Positions 51,701-63,700 of a stretch of 64,000 nt of DNA are shown piece after piece. Made by a program: the position numbers and the translations under genes. The stretch is from positions 7,529,501 through 7,593,500 of the forward strand of contig OX463809.1 of NCBI GenBank assembly GCA_949825045.1. Direction: 5' to 3'. Positions within the stretch are counted from its first letter, which is position 1. Every line of letters starts with the position of its first letter. This DNA is from Argyresthia goedartella (taxonomy: Eukaryota > Arthropoda > Insecta > Lepidoptera > Argyresthiidae). The notes beneath the pieces are model-generated. The model did not search any database. It saw only the letters and a program-made list of their open reading frames with translations, and was not told where the DNA came from.

Positions 51701-54700
51701 ATATTATATCACAGTATCCCTCTTTATTCTAATTTATTTTAACGTTATCATATTATATTATATCTTCTGGAATCCTCGATTTAACCTAGTCTCGGTGTAA
51801 ACAAAATAGTTCATCTAGTTCCTAAAAGTTGAGTTAAGACTTCAGTTAAAGTTAGAAACAGGAAGTGAATTTGTGAAGGATTTGTGTTCAAAATTTGAAA
51901 TTAAATAAAACCCGTGATCAGTTTCACTCACAGGTGATTTATACCCGAAGAATAAACTGATTTCTGGTCATTATTCTTCAACAATTGGTAGGGGTAAACC
52001 AATTTCTGAAGAGGTCCGAAAAAACATTATTTCTAATACTACTAAAGGGAAGTCAACGTACCAAATACCCAAATAACTGTCATCCAGCATTATAATCAAC
52101 ACAAATCAGTAGCATGTTCGAATAAGACTGGCCGTCCCCGTATCACAAGTGACCGCAGAGAACAGGGTTCTGAAGAAAATAATAAAGAAAAATCGTCGTG
52201 CCCGAGCAGGAGAACTAACTGTGCAATGGCGGGTCATGATCCAGAAAGATATTTCAGTGGACACTTGCAAGAGAGATATGGTTTTAGCACATCAAAAGAA
52301 AAGCCTGTGCTAACTGCCCCGCAAAAGAAAATAAGATTAAAATTCACTCGTGAACATCAGAACTGGACTACAGATCATGTCAAAATAACATGGAGCGATG
52401 AATCGAAATTTGAAGTGAATATCGGCGATGAACGAAAAATAACATCAGAAATAAGTGAGGCCTAGTATAATGACCACATCAAACGAAAAGTCAAAGAAAA
52501 CGAAGTTTCCAGAATCAGTAATGATTTTGTACCCATCAGTGGAACGCAGAATGAAACAAGACATCGGCAGGTCGTTTTTAGATGAAACATTACATAGTTT
52601 AAAATAATACCCAGTCCATGCATTCAAGTCTCGACTTGAGTACATGGTCGACATAGTATATTAAGAATACGTCCTATATACGTCTCCTATCGCGGAAACC
52701 TATGTAGTAAGTAACTACATGAAGGCAACGACAACAATGACGACGATTGTTAGCACCTACCAGTAGTATTGAGCCGGTGCTTGATCTGAGCCGTGTTGTA
52801 GACCTGCAGGAGGTCGTTCCCTCCGTACTCTATGTCGGACATCGCGACGCAGTGCTCAAAGAAGTCGATGGGGAACTGTGGGGCGCCGCTAGCGCTCGCT
52901 TTTGTAGCGACCTGAATGTACATACAACATTGTATTAGTATAAGTTCTAGTAAGTGTAAATAACAGTAGATACAAGATTATGCAGAGACGGAGAAAGATA
53001 CCACCCAGTCTAGTCTTCAAGATAAGAGTTTCGACAAGTTTTTACCAATTCATTGCACATGTTCAATAGTAGGACTTGTCCTACCTCCACCTATGCGTGG
53101 ATGCAAATGCGAACTCAAAGTTTGAATGACACAGCAAGTCTTGCTATCGGTCTCTCATCATGGAAACCTTATGACATTTAAACATTTCTTGAACAAAAAT
53201 TTGTACATGGTGTGCGATGTCCCTCGGCCTCCTCCTCAGCTGTATCGCGGGCGACAGCCAGTAACCCGTGTGCTCTGGGCTGGCGGCGTACATACGCAGG
53301 CTCCCATATTATCAATCTCAGTATTTTAAGCATGCAAGAGCCTCACCTGCTGAGTTTTTCCCTTAGCATGGTGAGCGATGGCCCTCGGCCTCCTCCTCGG
53401 CGCGTGCGTCGGCTGTATCGCGGGCGACAGCCAGTAGCCCGTGTGCTCTGGGCTGGCGGCGTACATACGCAGGCTGCCGTCCTCGCAGAGTAGGATGAGC
53501 GTGCTCTTCTGCTCGCCGCCGCCGCCGCACCAGTGGCGGACAGCCACCATGTCGGTGATCTTCGCTTTAGCTGGCACCACCTGGGGTAGGGAGATTTGCT
53601 TCAGTTTTGATTCAATGTAAAATCCAGCAAAAAGCAAAAACCTGCAAAATACGTTTATGTGTGTGCTTTCCTCCGTAAAATACTTAGACGAAGTTAGAGA
53701 CGTAAGTCGTTTTTTTCCTACATAAAAATTACGGTTTCTTGTTTTTTGGGTTTCTGAACCATCAATAAAATTGCGATAGTAAAGTATATTACTATATTAC
53801 AGAAAGCTGAATGTTTATTTATAAAGAAGAGCTCCGTGGTCTGGTGGGTTTCATGCTTGCCTCTCACACAGGATGCAGATACAGGTCGATTCCTGACCAT
53901 GTACCAATGAGATAATTAATTTAACTTGAGTACATTATACGGACGTTCTAACGGTGATGGAAAACATCGTGAGGAAACCTTCATTACTCAATAGTTGCGG
54001 CGATGGGCTAGCCCCCTGTCACGCAAAGTGTAGTATTAAATAACTGGCTCAAAGTGGGCACAATTGTGCGTGACGCTATGTTATGTTATGTTGTATTTTT
54101 TTTATTTTACTGGACTAATCAATGTTAAATTTCATGCCCAATTTTGTGTTTTACTTGTAGTGGTATTCTACACAATATTGGGAGAGAGTTGCTGTTATCA
54201 TCGAAGACTTCATTGTGGATTACCACTTCGTTACGTTGCAACATTTTGTAAAATAACAATATAAGAAATCTGACGAAGGGGAAATGACTGATTGTTTAGA
54301 ACTAATACGTTTTTTTGGTGTTGTTTTGATACCTATCTATGTAAAACATAGATAATACAATCTCCGAAAAGGCGCATATTAAAATGACCGACAGGTTATT
54401 ATAGGCTAAAAAGAAGAACGCCCCACGTGTCTTTGTAAGTTCCATAAGTCTACTCTTGTCAAGTAGGCCATTGACCATCCCTGTGCTTGCACACTATGGC
54501 AATTCTCAAGTCTGGCCTTCTTGCTTTTATACATACTTATAGAACTGTAATATTAGATATATAAAAAAGACATACGTCACATTCACAACAAGATTATTAA
54601 TCGAGTTTATTATATAATTTTAGTAGCTGAAACAACATCAACTTTTTTATGGTCAGACATAAGACAAGACAAGTTAAATCCTTTGTGCGGTGCCATCCAG

Positions 54701-57700
54701 AACAATTCCCTCACAGCCGACACTCTTTTATGGTCGATCGAGGGCGGCAAAAAGTCTAGTGTGCAGAAAAGGCTAGTCAATCCCTGCTTAGCGGCAACCT
54801 GCCACCCCTATGACATCTACGCTAACGACCAAACGAATACACTAGAGACTAAACACACTAAACAGCTTCTTCTTTCAGTGTCCCAGCTTGGCAGTCAGCT
54901 CCGAATATCGCACTCGGTCTTTAACCAGGCGGAACAGGTCTTCGACGCCGGCTATGCTGGACCATTCTTCATATGCTTCCTCATTCGAACCTCCTCATTC
55001 GTGACACTAAACAGCCACCAGCCAGTCACCTTGATCTCCTGTACGTAGATGTTGTTCTGCGTCAGCATCAGCACGACGGGGTTGTTGCTGGCCTGCATGA
55101 CCGCGGTCACCAGCCCCGGATGGCCCGGCACCTCCGCCCACTGGCACAGCGACTGCACGCCGCCCTGCTTGCCGCGCCCGCCCTCCTTGCCGGCGACGCT
55201 CGATTGAAGAGTTATCATGGCTGTGCCTGTGAGTGATGGTAGAAGTAAAAATGCTGTAGAATTAATTCAACAAATGAATGAAAGTCAGCGTTACGTGGAA
55301 CCTGATTGGATAGTAAACATAACATAACACCTTATGGTGGCTGAGGCACAATTACGCCCACGATTCAATTGAATCAATAAATATCACATTCGCATATTTT
55401 CGTGCGAGTAAAGAGATCGTTATTGCTGCGCCAGTTGTGGTCTTTGTTCCGCCAATGCTTGTGGACGGTCAAACACTTTTAATAGGTTTACCGCCAACAG
55501 ATGCAATTTTAACTCGGACGTCCGTATCAACGTGTAAAGTCGCCGTCAATAGACATTGTGGACTATGTAAACAAACCATTTTCTCAAGGTTCTGTCACGG
55601 AGTCTCACTGAACATTATTCCAACTCATGTAGCATCAAGTCTTGCCTGTTATTCACTGTATTTCGTCATGAAATATTCAATAATCACCAGTTAATTACGG
55701 AAAATCATAGAATCAATTACCAATTCTGTACTGCGTCGAGATTGCTGTCATATTTTTTTCTCATCGAAGTCTGTACTGTCTTTGAAAATTAGTGATGTAC
55801 GAGTATATTCAATATTCAAAAATATTTGTATGACTATAGTCTATTTGAATATAAACCAATTTTATTCGTGATGCTTTTTTATTCCGTCATTTTGTTTTGA
55901 CAGCGTTACTTTATAATCTGTGACATCATAATAACATTTATCGAAACGTGTGTGTGATTCCATCGAGAGCTGTGTGATCTTCCAGCGTTAGATAGAATTG
56001 ATATGGGCGCACGTAAAAGGTTACGTTGGAAGGAACAACAAAACATACAATATGGACGATGTGAAGATTTTCTTGGACCACGGTTTGGCGCGGATCGGGG
56101 CAGAACTGTGGGCGAAATGTGTAGCTCATGTCCCAAAAATAGAAAAAATAATGAAAGAACTGGATGGAATAATAGATACGGCCACCGACGCTGTGACGGA
56201 ACCATTTGTAATTAACGTGGGCGATTCGACTAGCGATTCATCAGTATATTTTAGCGATGAATCAAATAAAGAAAATTAATTAAGCACCTAACATATTTTA
56301 ATCACATACCCATCACTAGATAGTTCACCTTTTCATAGACAAAGACAACATGGCGCTTTGTTTACATGCTCCACAATCTATTGACGGCGACTTTAGTGTT
56401 GTTTAAGGCGCCATTGGCTCACAGTGAAAACTCGATCATGTGTGGCTCGTCCTCGCACACGAAGGGTTCTGTACCATCGTACACGAAACTTAAGGCATAA
56501 AAAAATATTAAAAAAAACGATTAGGTGCGAGTAGGACGGAAAAACGTAAAACAACAGTCTTTTGTACGAGTATACCCTTTTAATTTTTAATAATAAAACA
56601 TTTAACTATATTCAAGGCCGTACATCGAAACATTCAAAAAGTGTTTGGTGTATGTAGTATATGTAAGTATTGAACTACGTCCTCAGGTCAACGAACTTTT
56701 TGCTCATTGAAACCGGAAGTGGATATAATACATTGAGTAACTTACTTACAGAAATAAAATCAAATATGTTAAAAAACTTAATGTTATTTATTATTATCCT
56801 AATGAGCAATTATTAATCGTATAATGATAAACAACTAAGCACAAAACTCCATAACCGCAATTCAAGATCTTTTCCGATAAGATCGGGAGAGTCAATTTCA
56901 GTTCACCGATAGACAAATAAAACAAAATGGCTAAAAAATGGCCATACAAAAAATCTCTTGTATGGGTACTACTTTTAATTCTTAAAAAACTTACGTTTCA
57001 TTATTTGCTCTTACAGCGGCAATAGGAATACACCCTCTGTGAAAATTTCAGCTCTCTATCAATTTCGACTGATCTGATAGAGCCCGTAGTGACAGACATA
57101 CAGACGGACGGAACGACAGCGGAGGCTTAGGCTTAGCAATAGGGTCCCGTTTGGCACCCTATGGGTACGGAACCCCAAAAAGGTGTCGTGAACTTGGTTT
57201 CGAATCCAGTTCCTACAGATGGCACCCTTCGGGTACGGAACCCTAATTAACAACTAACATATCCCCAAATGAAAGAAAAACAAAAGAGTACTTTCAGTCT
57301 AGTAGATGAAATGAACATACCTTTGACGCTATCTTCAACGGAACTGAGCGGTGCAAGGAAGCTCTTGCCCTGCGCGTAGGAGAAGAACAGCATCTTCAAT
57401 GTGTGGGAATAGTAGATCGACACGCCGCCGCCGCCCACCAATCCGGCCACGTCCTGTAACACGATTACCGATCAGTTCGGTAACGCTAACAGTCTTTATC
57501 CTCCAGATGGATCCTACAGGTGGCTCAGTCCGCGGTAATCGATACCAAACACATGAAAAAAATGTATACAATTATCTGTATCAAAATAAACAATTACGAG
57601 TCTAAATAAACCCAATTTTCACAATACCGAATAAAAATTTTAAATTTAGCTTTAGTTTTCGAAATTTCTTAATTTAAACTCATAGAGTACACAGTTGGCA

Positions 57701-60700
57701 ATAGTAGAAAATAAAATGTCGATACTGGCAACACTTTTTTGTGCGCCAAACTCAGTGACAGCGCGCTATTTCCATTGTCAGTCGTTGTTTCGTTTCTTGA
57801 GCATTCATTGTGCTAACACTGGAATCTATCAGGTAAATGGCATTAATTATATTTCAAGGTATCTTATGGTTGGGGCTTGTGTCACGCCCGTCACAAAATA
57901 CATGGAAAAGTAAATTTTGCATTTGCTACTAAGCTTTTTCTGTTGTACCAACCTTCTAAAAGTAAGGCTATGTAGTTTAGCAATGCGTAAAAAGCGTTTT
58001 GGTGTTTGAGAAACGGCTTCGCAGTGATATATAAGGTGATTTATTTTGGTCACGCCCGTCACATGTCACACCCGTCACAAAACTGCTTGCTCATATTGTA
58101 CATAGTTTTAAATTGGATTTGTTTATTGTATTCATTCTCGTTAGATGCTTTGTCATAATAAGGCACAATTTACGTTTTGCGTGGTATGCTTGTATGTTGC
58201 TTTGCTTGACTTATATTTTTTCCGTCGTAGAATGGATGCGGCGGCGAGGAAACGGAAAAGTCGGGAGAAGTTGAAGGGTGACCCAGAAAAATTAAAAGCA
58301 CACCTGGATAAGGAAAAAGAAAGAGATAAAAAAGAAAAGAAAAGAATAGGTCTATCTTAATGAAAAATAAAACTAAATTGGAAAATACAAGACAAGCTAG
58401 ACAACGAAAATGTAGAGAGAAAAAGAAACTTGAATTAGTACAACAAATCATGGTGATGTCACCTTTGGGTTCTTATAAAAGCAAACAAAGTTTCAGCAAA
58501 GCTGTTAAGAAAACTCGTAGGACATTGCCTTTAAGCCCAACAAAATCCCAAGCGGTGGTCCTAGAGTTAGCGAAACATGCATTGCCACTAGGCATGATAA
58601 CAAAGATAAAACTGTTGAATGAAGGTCCAAAAAGATCTGACGCTCTGTCTGATGAGACTATAACGTTAGTTAAATCTTTTTACGAGTCTGATGAAATAAG
58701 CCGTCAAACTCCAAACCGAAAAGATGTGATTCGTGTTAAAGATGCCAATGGTGAACAGAAAACTTTACCTAAAAAGCATCTTATCATGACTGTCGCCGAA
58801 GTCTACGAATTATTCCAGCTAAAATATCCTGATGTTAAGGTGAAACGAACCAAGTTCTTCGAATTGAGGCCTTTTCACATTCGCGTCATGTCAGAAATGC
58901 CGCATAATGTCTGCGTGTGTATCTACCATGCTAATTATTATTTTCTCGTAGAGGCAATGAAGGACCAATTAGATGCAACCATAAGGACACCTTCAGAACT
59001 GCTGAAAGCAATATGTTGTGACACAGATAACGAGAATTGTATGTCTGGAAAGTGTCAATTGTGCTATGATGTTTCGGATGTCATAAGCTTAAACTATGCC
59101 GACCTTAATGCTCAAATGCAATGGAAACAATGGGGGAAATCAACAGACGGATGGCTGCAAATTCAGAAATTTCAGGGTACAAGGAAGGAACTGATGGATG
59201 AAATCGATCTGCAGACACCAAAATACAAAACGCATTGCTATGTTAAAAATAAGCAGTCAATATTTTTTGAGAAATCGAGACTAGAAACATCAGAACAAGA
59301 AGGTGTTATGCAAATAGATTTCGCAGAAAACTTTTCAATCATTTCCCAAGATGAAATTCAGAGCGCTCACTGGCGCCACCCACAAGTGACACTATTCACT
59401 TGCTGTATATGGTTACAAAATCCCAAAAGGTAGCCAGTTATGTGGTAGTGAGTGATGATTTGTCTCATGACAAAACATCGGTTTGGGCTTACCTTCAAAG
59501 GATACGAACATGCAAAGACTGAGTTTCCAAGCTTGGAAAAACTAACAATATTTTCTGATGGCTGTGCAGCCCAATTTAAGAATAGATATACTTTGTCCTG
59601 TGTCTATTACTGTGTTGAGGATTGGGGAGTAAAGATTGACTGGGCCTTTTTCGCCACGAGTCACGGCAAAGGTGCCGTGGATGGGCTAGGTGCAGTTGCA
59701 AAGCGTAAACTTTGGAATGCCATCAAATCTAGACAAGTCTGCATCAACACGCCATGGGACTGTTTTGAGTACCTAGTCAGCAATCCGAAAGAAGTCACAT
59801 ACATGTTCATCAGTACTGATGATTTTCATTTACAAGACATGAAAGAAGAGCTTAAACTTCGCTGGGAAGAGTTGGAACAGCTTCCTGGAATACAGAAACA
59901 CCATTTTTTCAAGTATTGCGGCGGCAAAGATATATCTTACAGCCTGACTGCAGATTCAGCGCCGAATACCACATCGCTTTTTAAAAACAAAGTAAACTAT
60001 CGGGACGTATATTCAGACAGTGAAGTAGACAATGCCAAAGGGAGAGAAACTAATGAAGACAATGTTTGGAATGAAAGACAAGAAACAGAAAGCAATGAAG
60101 AAAGTGAAGACAAAAGGAGAAAAGAAATAGAAGATAAAAACAACGAAGCAGATAATATAGAAAAAGACAAACTAGAGACAGAATTCCAAAAAGTACAGGG
60201 AAAAAAGAAGAAAGGATTGAAGCCAAGTACAAAAAAATCTGAAGAAAGGAAACATGGAGAACACACACAAGAAAAGACAGAGAACATATTATTTATAAAT
60301 GAAAACGAAATAGTAGCAGAAAGTAGCGGCCAATGTAGAAACCAGTACCAGCGTGAAATTCCCAAGTGGCAAAAAGGAATTTCGTTATGTAGGGATTGTA
60401 AACAGATTCGACAATGAGGAAGGTGAGGCTACAATAAACTACCTTAGGTTATGTGACGATACTGGCAAATTATACAGAGTTGCAGAAAACGACATATCAG
60501 ATGTGATATACGACCAAATTCTCCAAAAACTGCCCACCCCAACCATAGTCAACAAGGGTGATCGCATATATTATAATTTCAATGAACCTGTTGACGTATT
60601 CGAGAAATAATTATTCAATATAAATAAAACATGTAAATAAGTTATAGTAATGTAAGACTCTAATAAATAAAACAGCAACTAAGCGCAATTAAAGAACCTT

Positions 60701-63700
60701 TTTTATTTCATTATTCAATTGGTCACACCCGTCACAGTGTCCTGTCACACCCGTCACATTCTTTGTTTAGTAATGGCGAATAAAATAGATATATCAGGAG
60801 CCTGAAGCTAGTGCGATATGAAATAATGCCTTTTTGACAACATGTTTAAGTACAATTTTATATTCAAATGCAAGTATTTTCGCTAAACTTTCTAGATATT
60901 GGACAGAGGTCATAATACTTGCAATAGTTCAGGTCACACCCGTCACAGGGCTTCTAACTGTTGTATCTTGTTTTTTAATAGCAATGGACGGTTAGTTCTC
61001 TTACCAGACATATTTTATGTCGAGATCTAAAGAGCGCCAGTAAAACGGTGATACTAACTACAGTAATAAAAAATAAGTGAGCATTTTTAGAAGTTAAAAT
61101 GTCACACCCGTCACCGCGGACTGAGCGTCGAATTATTTCACCTTACAGAACACCTATTATAAGAAAAACCAAGACAATTCACTGTCAGTTTACGTGTACG
61201 TGTATTTCGTTGAAAAATGGCGTAGAATCATCACCCGCGCCTGTATGTGACTCCTCGGTCATCGGCTGCCAGTACCACGCACACTATGTGCTGCAGCCCT
61301 TCCTGGTACACGAACGTGACTTCCAAGATGTAAGTTACACATACCTGTATCTCCGGATGCAGCACCTCCAGCGTGTTCGTCACGTAAAAGGTGCCAAGTG
61401 TGGCCCGCGACTCGTCGCTCATCGGCTGCCAGTAGATGTGGCCGGCCGAGCTCATGCACACCATGTGCTGCAGCCCTTCCTGGTTCACGAACGTGACGTC
61501 GCGGATCTGTGGACGTCATTTAAGTTAGAAGTAAAGAAATTTAAGTTGGCCCTTTATTTGCCTATATTTTTTGGTCTAAATGATGACGGCAAAATTTGAA
61601 TTATATTTTATATTTATCGTTCAGGGAGTCGATTTAACTTTTTATAAATTGACATGCTTCACTATCGCTGTGCTCTCACTGTCTAAAATATCTCTCCACG
61701 TACTCTGCTAATAAAATGACAAAGATAACGCAGCTTTTATGAAATACACCACGCACGCTAGAAGAGTAGAAGTTATATAATTCAGCACGTTAAAAACTTT
61801 AAAAAAAAACGACTTCAAGTTCAAGCCCTATTTCTTTCTCACCCGTTGGGATGCGAATAAAGTCTATGTACATGAAAAGACCTCATCGAAACTTTTGCTG
61901 AACGGAACCACAAACCAAAACGTCATGTGTTTATATTTTTTGAATTTGTTGATTTTGTCAAAAAGCCCTCAATTAATTTTGATAAAATTTATATGGAACC
62001 ACCTCTGAAGTGTGAACTACCAATCAAAACAAGAATCATCGAAATGGGTTCATAAAAAACAGACGAATTAAGAACCTCCTCCTTTTTGAAGTCGGTTGAA
62101 AATGACTACACGCCAAAGTAAACTAGGCACTTCGCTCGTGACCTCATACCGTCCGGTCACTATCCTACTGAAGCGTCGAGGCGAGAGCCAGCGAGAGAGG
62201 GAGGAATCGCATTCCTCGCGGGTGCCTATTTGACTTTGGCGGATAGTATGGCGGCATGAATAACGTACCTTTCCACTAGGCACGAGGAAGTGGTGCATCG
62301 GATTGGTCAGGTCCCTGCTCAGGTCGAAGATCTTCACGAAGTCGGACGTGACGAGCGCGAGCTGCGTCTGCGAGCCCGGCAGCCAGGTCGCCTTGATGAT
62401 GTAGTTCGTGGCCTCCAGCCCAGCGTTGAGGAGCAGGTGGTCGGCTACCGCACCTAGTGGGACAGGAACACAGCGTCACAGCTTTTCCCGTACGGGGTAA
62501 CAGAGGCCCAATTATTCAATGGGTCATGTAAAAAAAAACAAAGGTTTGGTACCTTTGTTTTTTTTTTACTGAGAAAACCATTTCGACATAATTGTGTTCA
62601 TTATTCCTATCAAAAATTATTTCAGTATTACTGAAATATCCGTAAAAAACATCATGTACTTCATTTGTCCTGTACGGCGTAGTTTGTTCAAATTCCATTC
62701 GCCGTTAAGTTGGCTGTTCTGTAAAACTGTCAAGAAGTCTAGAGGTAGTCGGAAAATGTTCACAACAAACGTGATGCATATTTCATTCATTGACATTACG
62801 ACAAGCCAATAAGATGACACCTACTTTATTGAACAATGTCATTATTGAGTTGAATGGCACATGCACAGATTAACATATCCATCCCCCTGTCACGCAAAAA
62901 GGACTGTTCATTCAATAGTCCTTTCGCGTGAAAGAGGACCTTCCAAAAAATGTACACATCGATACAATCACATGATACAGATAATGATAATGTCAAAACA
63001 TACGATATGCCGAAATTGAACAAAGAAATTATCGCGGCTAATTTTAAGTTTCGACGTAGATACACCATACGCGCGGAAAAAAGGGATAGAAATGACAGAG
63101 GAAGAAAGAAAGAAGGAAATGAAAGAAAGAAAGAAATATCTACAAAAAATAACAAACCGCATACAACATCATTATCACGATAAGCCTCAGCAGCTGCAAA
63201 ATGTCAGTTGACTCAGCATAATGCTACGATGTAAACATCTTAGCGCTAGTTTTCTTTCAGTGCCAGCGGTGACCCAGAAGCGACCTAACATTGTATAGAG
63301 ATGCGTTCCCGCTGAATCCGCCCAAACGAAGTTCGGTTATACGCCAAAAAGTGACGTAATTTCGACAAGTGTGTTGCTGGTAATTGAAATAGCAATGTAC
63401 GCCGAACATCTGTTTTGACGTGTGTTCTGACACTAAACCCACAGAAAATATAACTCTAAAAAAAACGCATATTCGACGATTTAAAACGCGTTGCAGACGC
63501 GCATTTTTGGGTATAGGCTTATCAGAGCATCAGTTACTAAATCAGTCATTATCTCATGCCCACTTACCACCGCTATTGAAAGTGAGCACGTGACAGTCCT
63601 TCAGTCCGCACACCGCCAGTAAGTCCTCGTTGCACGGGTTCCCGCTGAGACTCAGCACCGTGAAGGGAATGGGCGCGGTCGACAGGCGGGTCAGCGTCAA

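Larger units (their letters stand above)
57660..61130 (+). mobile_element. unfamiliar antisense gene or mobile element bracketed by 14-bp repeats
   Basis: Lies in the UBR4 intron between exons 3 and 4, on the opposite strand. It comprises a possible untranslated first exon with a donor CAG/GTAAAT at 57832-57833, an acceptor at 58230, a coding region 58232-60610, polyadenylation signals at 60622-60668, and seven copies of GTCACRCCCGTCAC: three inside the putative intron and four in the 3' flank. I found no terminal inverted repeats or long terminal repeats. It could be a multi-copy DNA element of an unclassified type or a retained gene; boundaries are approximate. Confidence 0.55.

Noticed and set aside
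53829..53900. tRNA gene
   Set aside because: A and B boxes are present but the cloverleaf is not convincing, and the sequence continues into a SINE body.
54683..55048. 121-codon plus-strand ORF
   Set aside because: No recognisable motifs, and it overlaps UBR4 exon 5 antisense.
58232..58360. bZIP transcription factor
   Set aside because: The basic [11 protein letters not shown] stretch lacks a leucine heptad and leads into a transposase-like protein.
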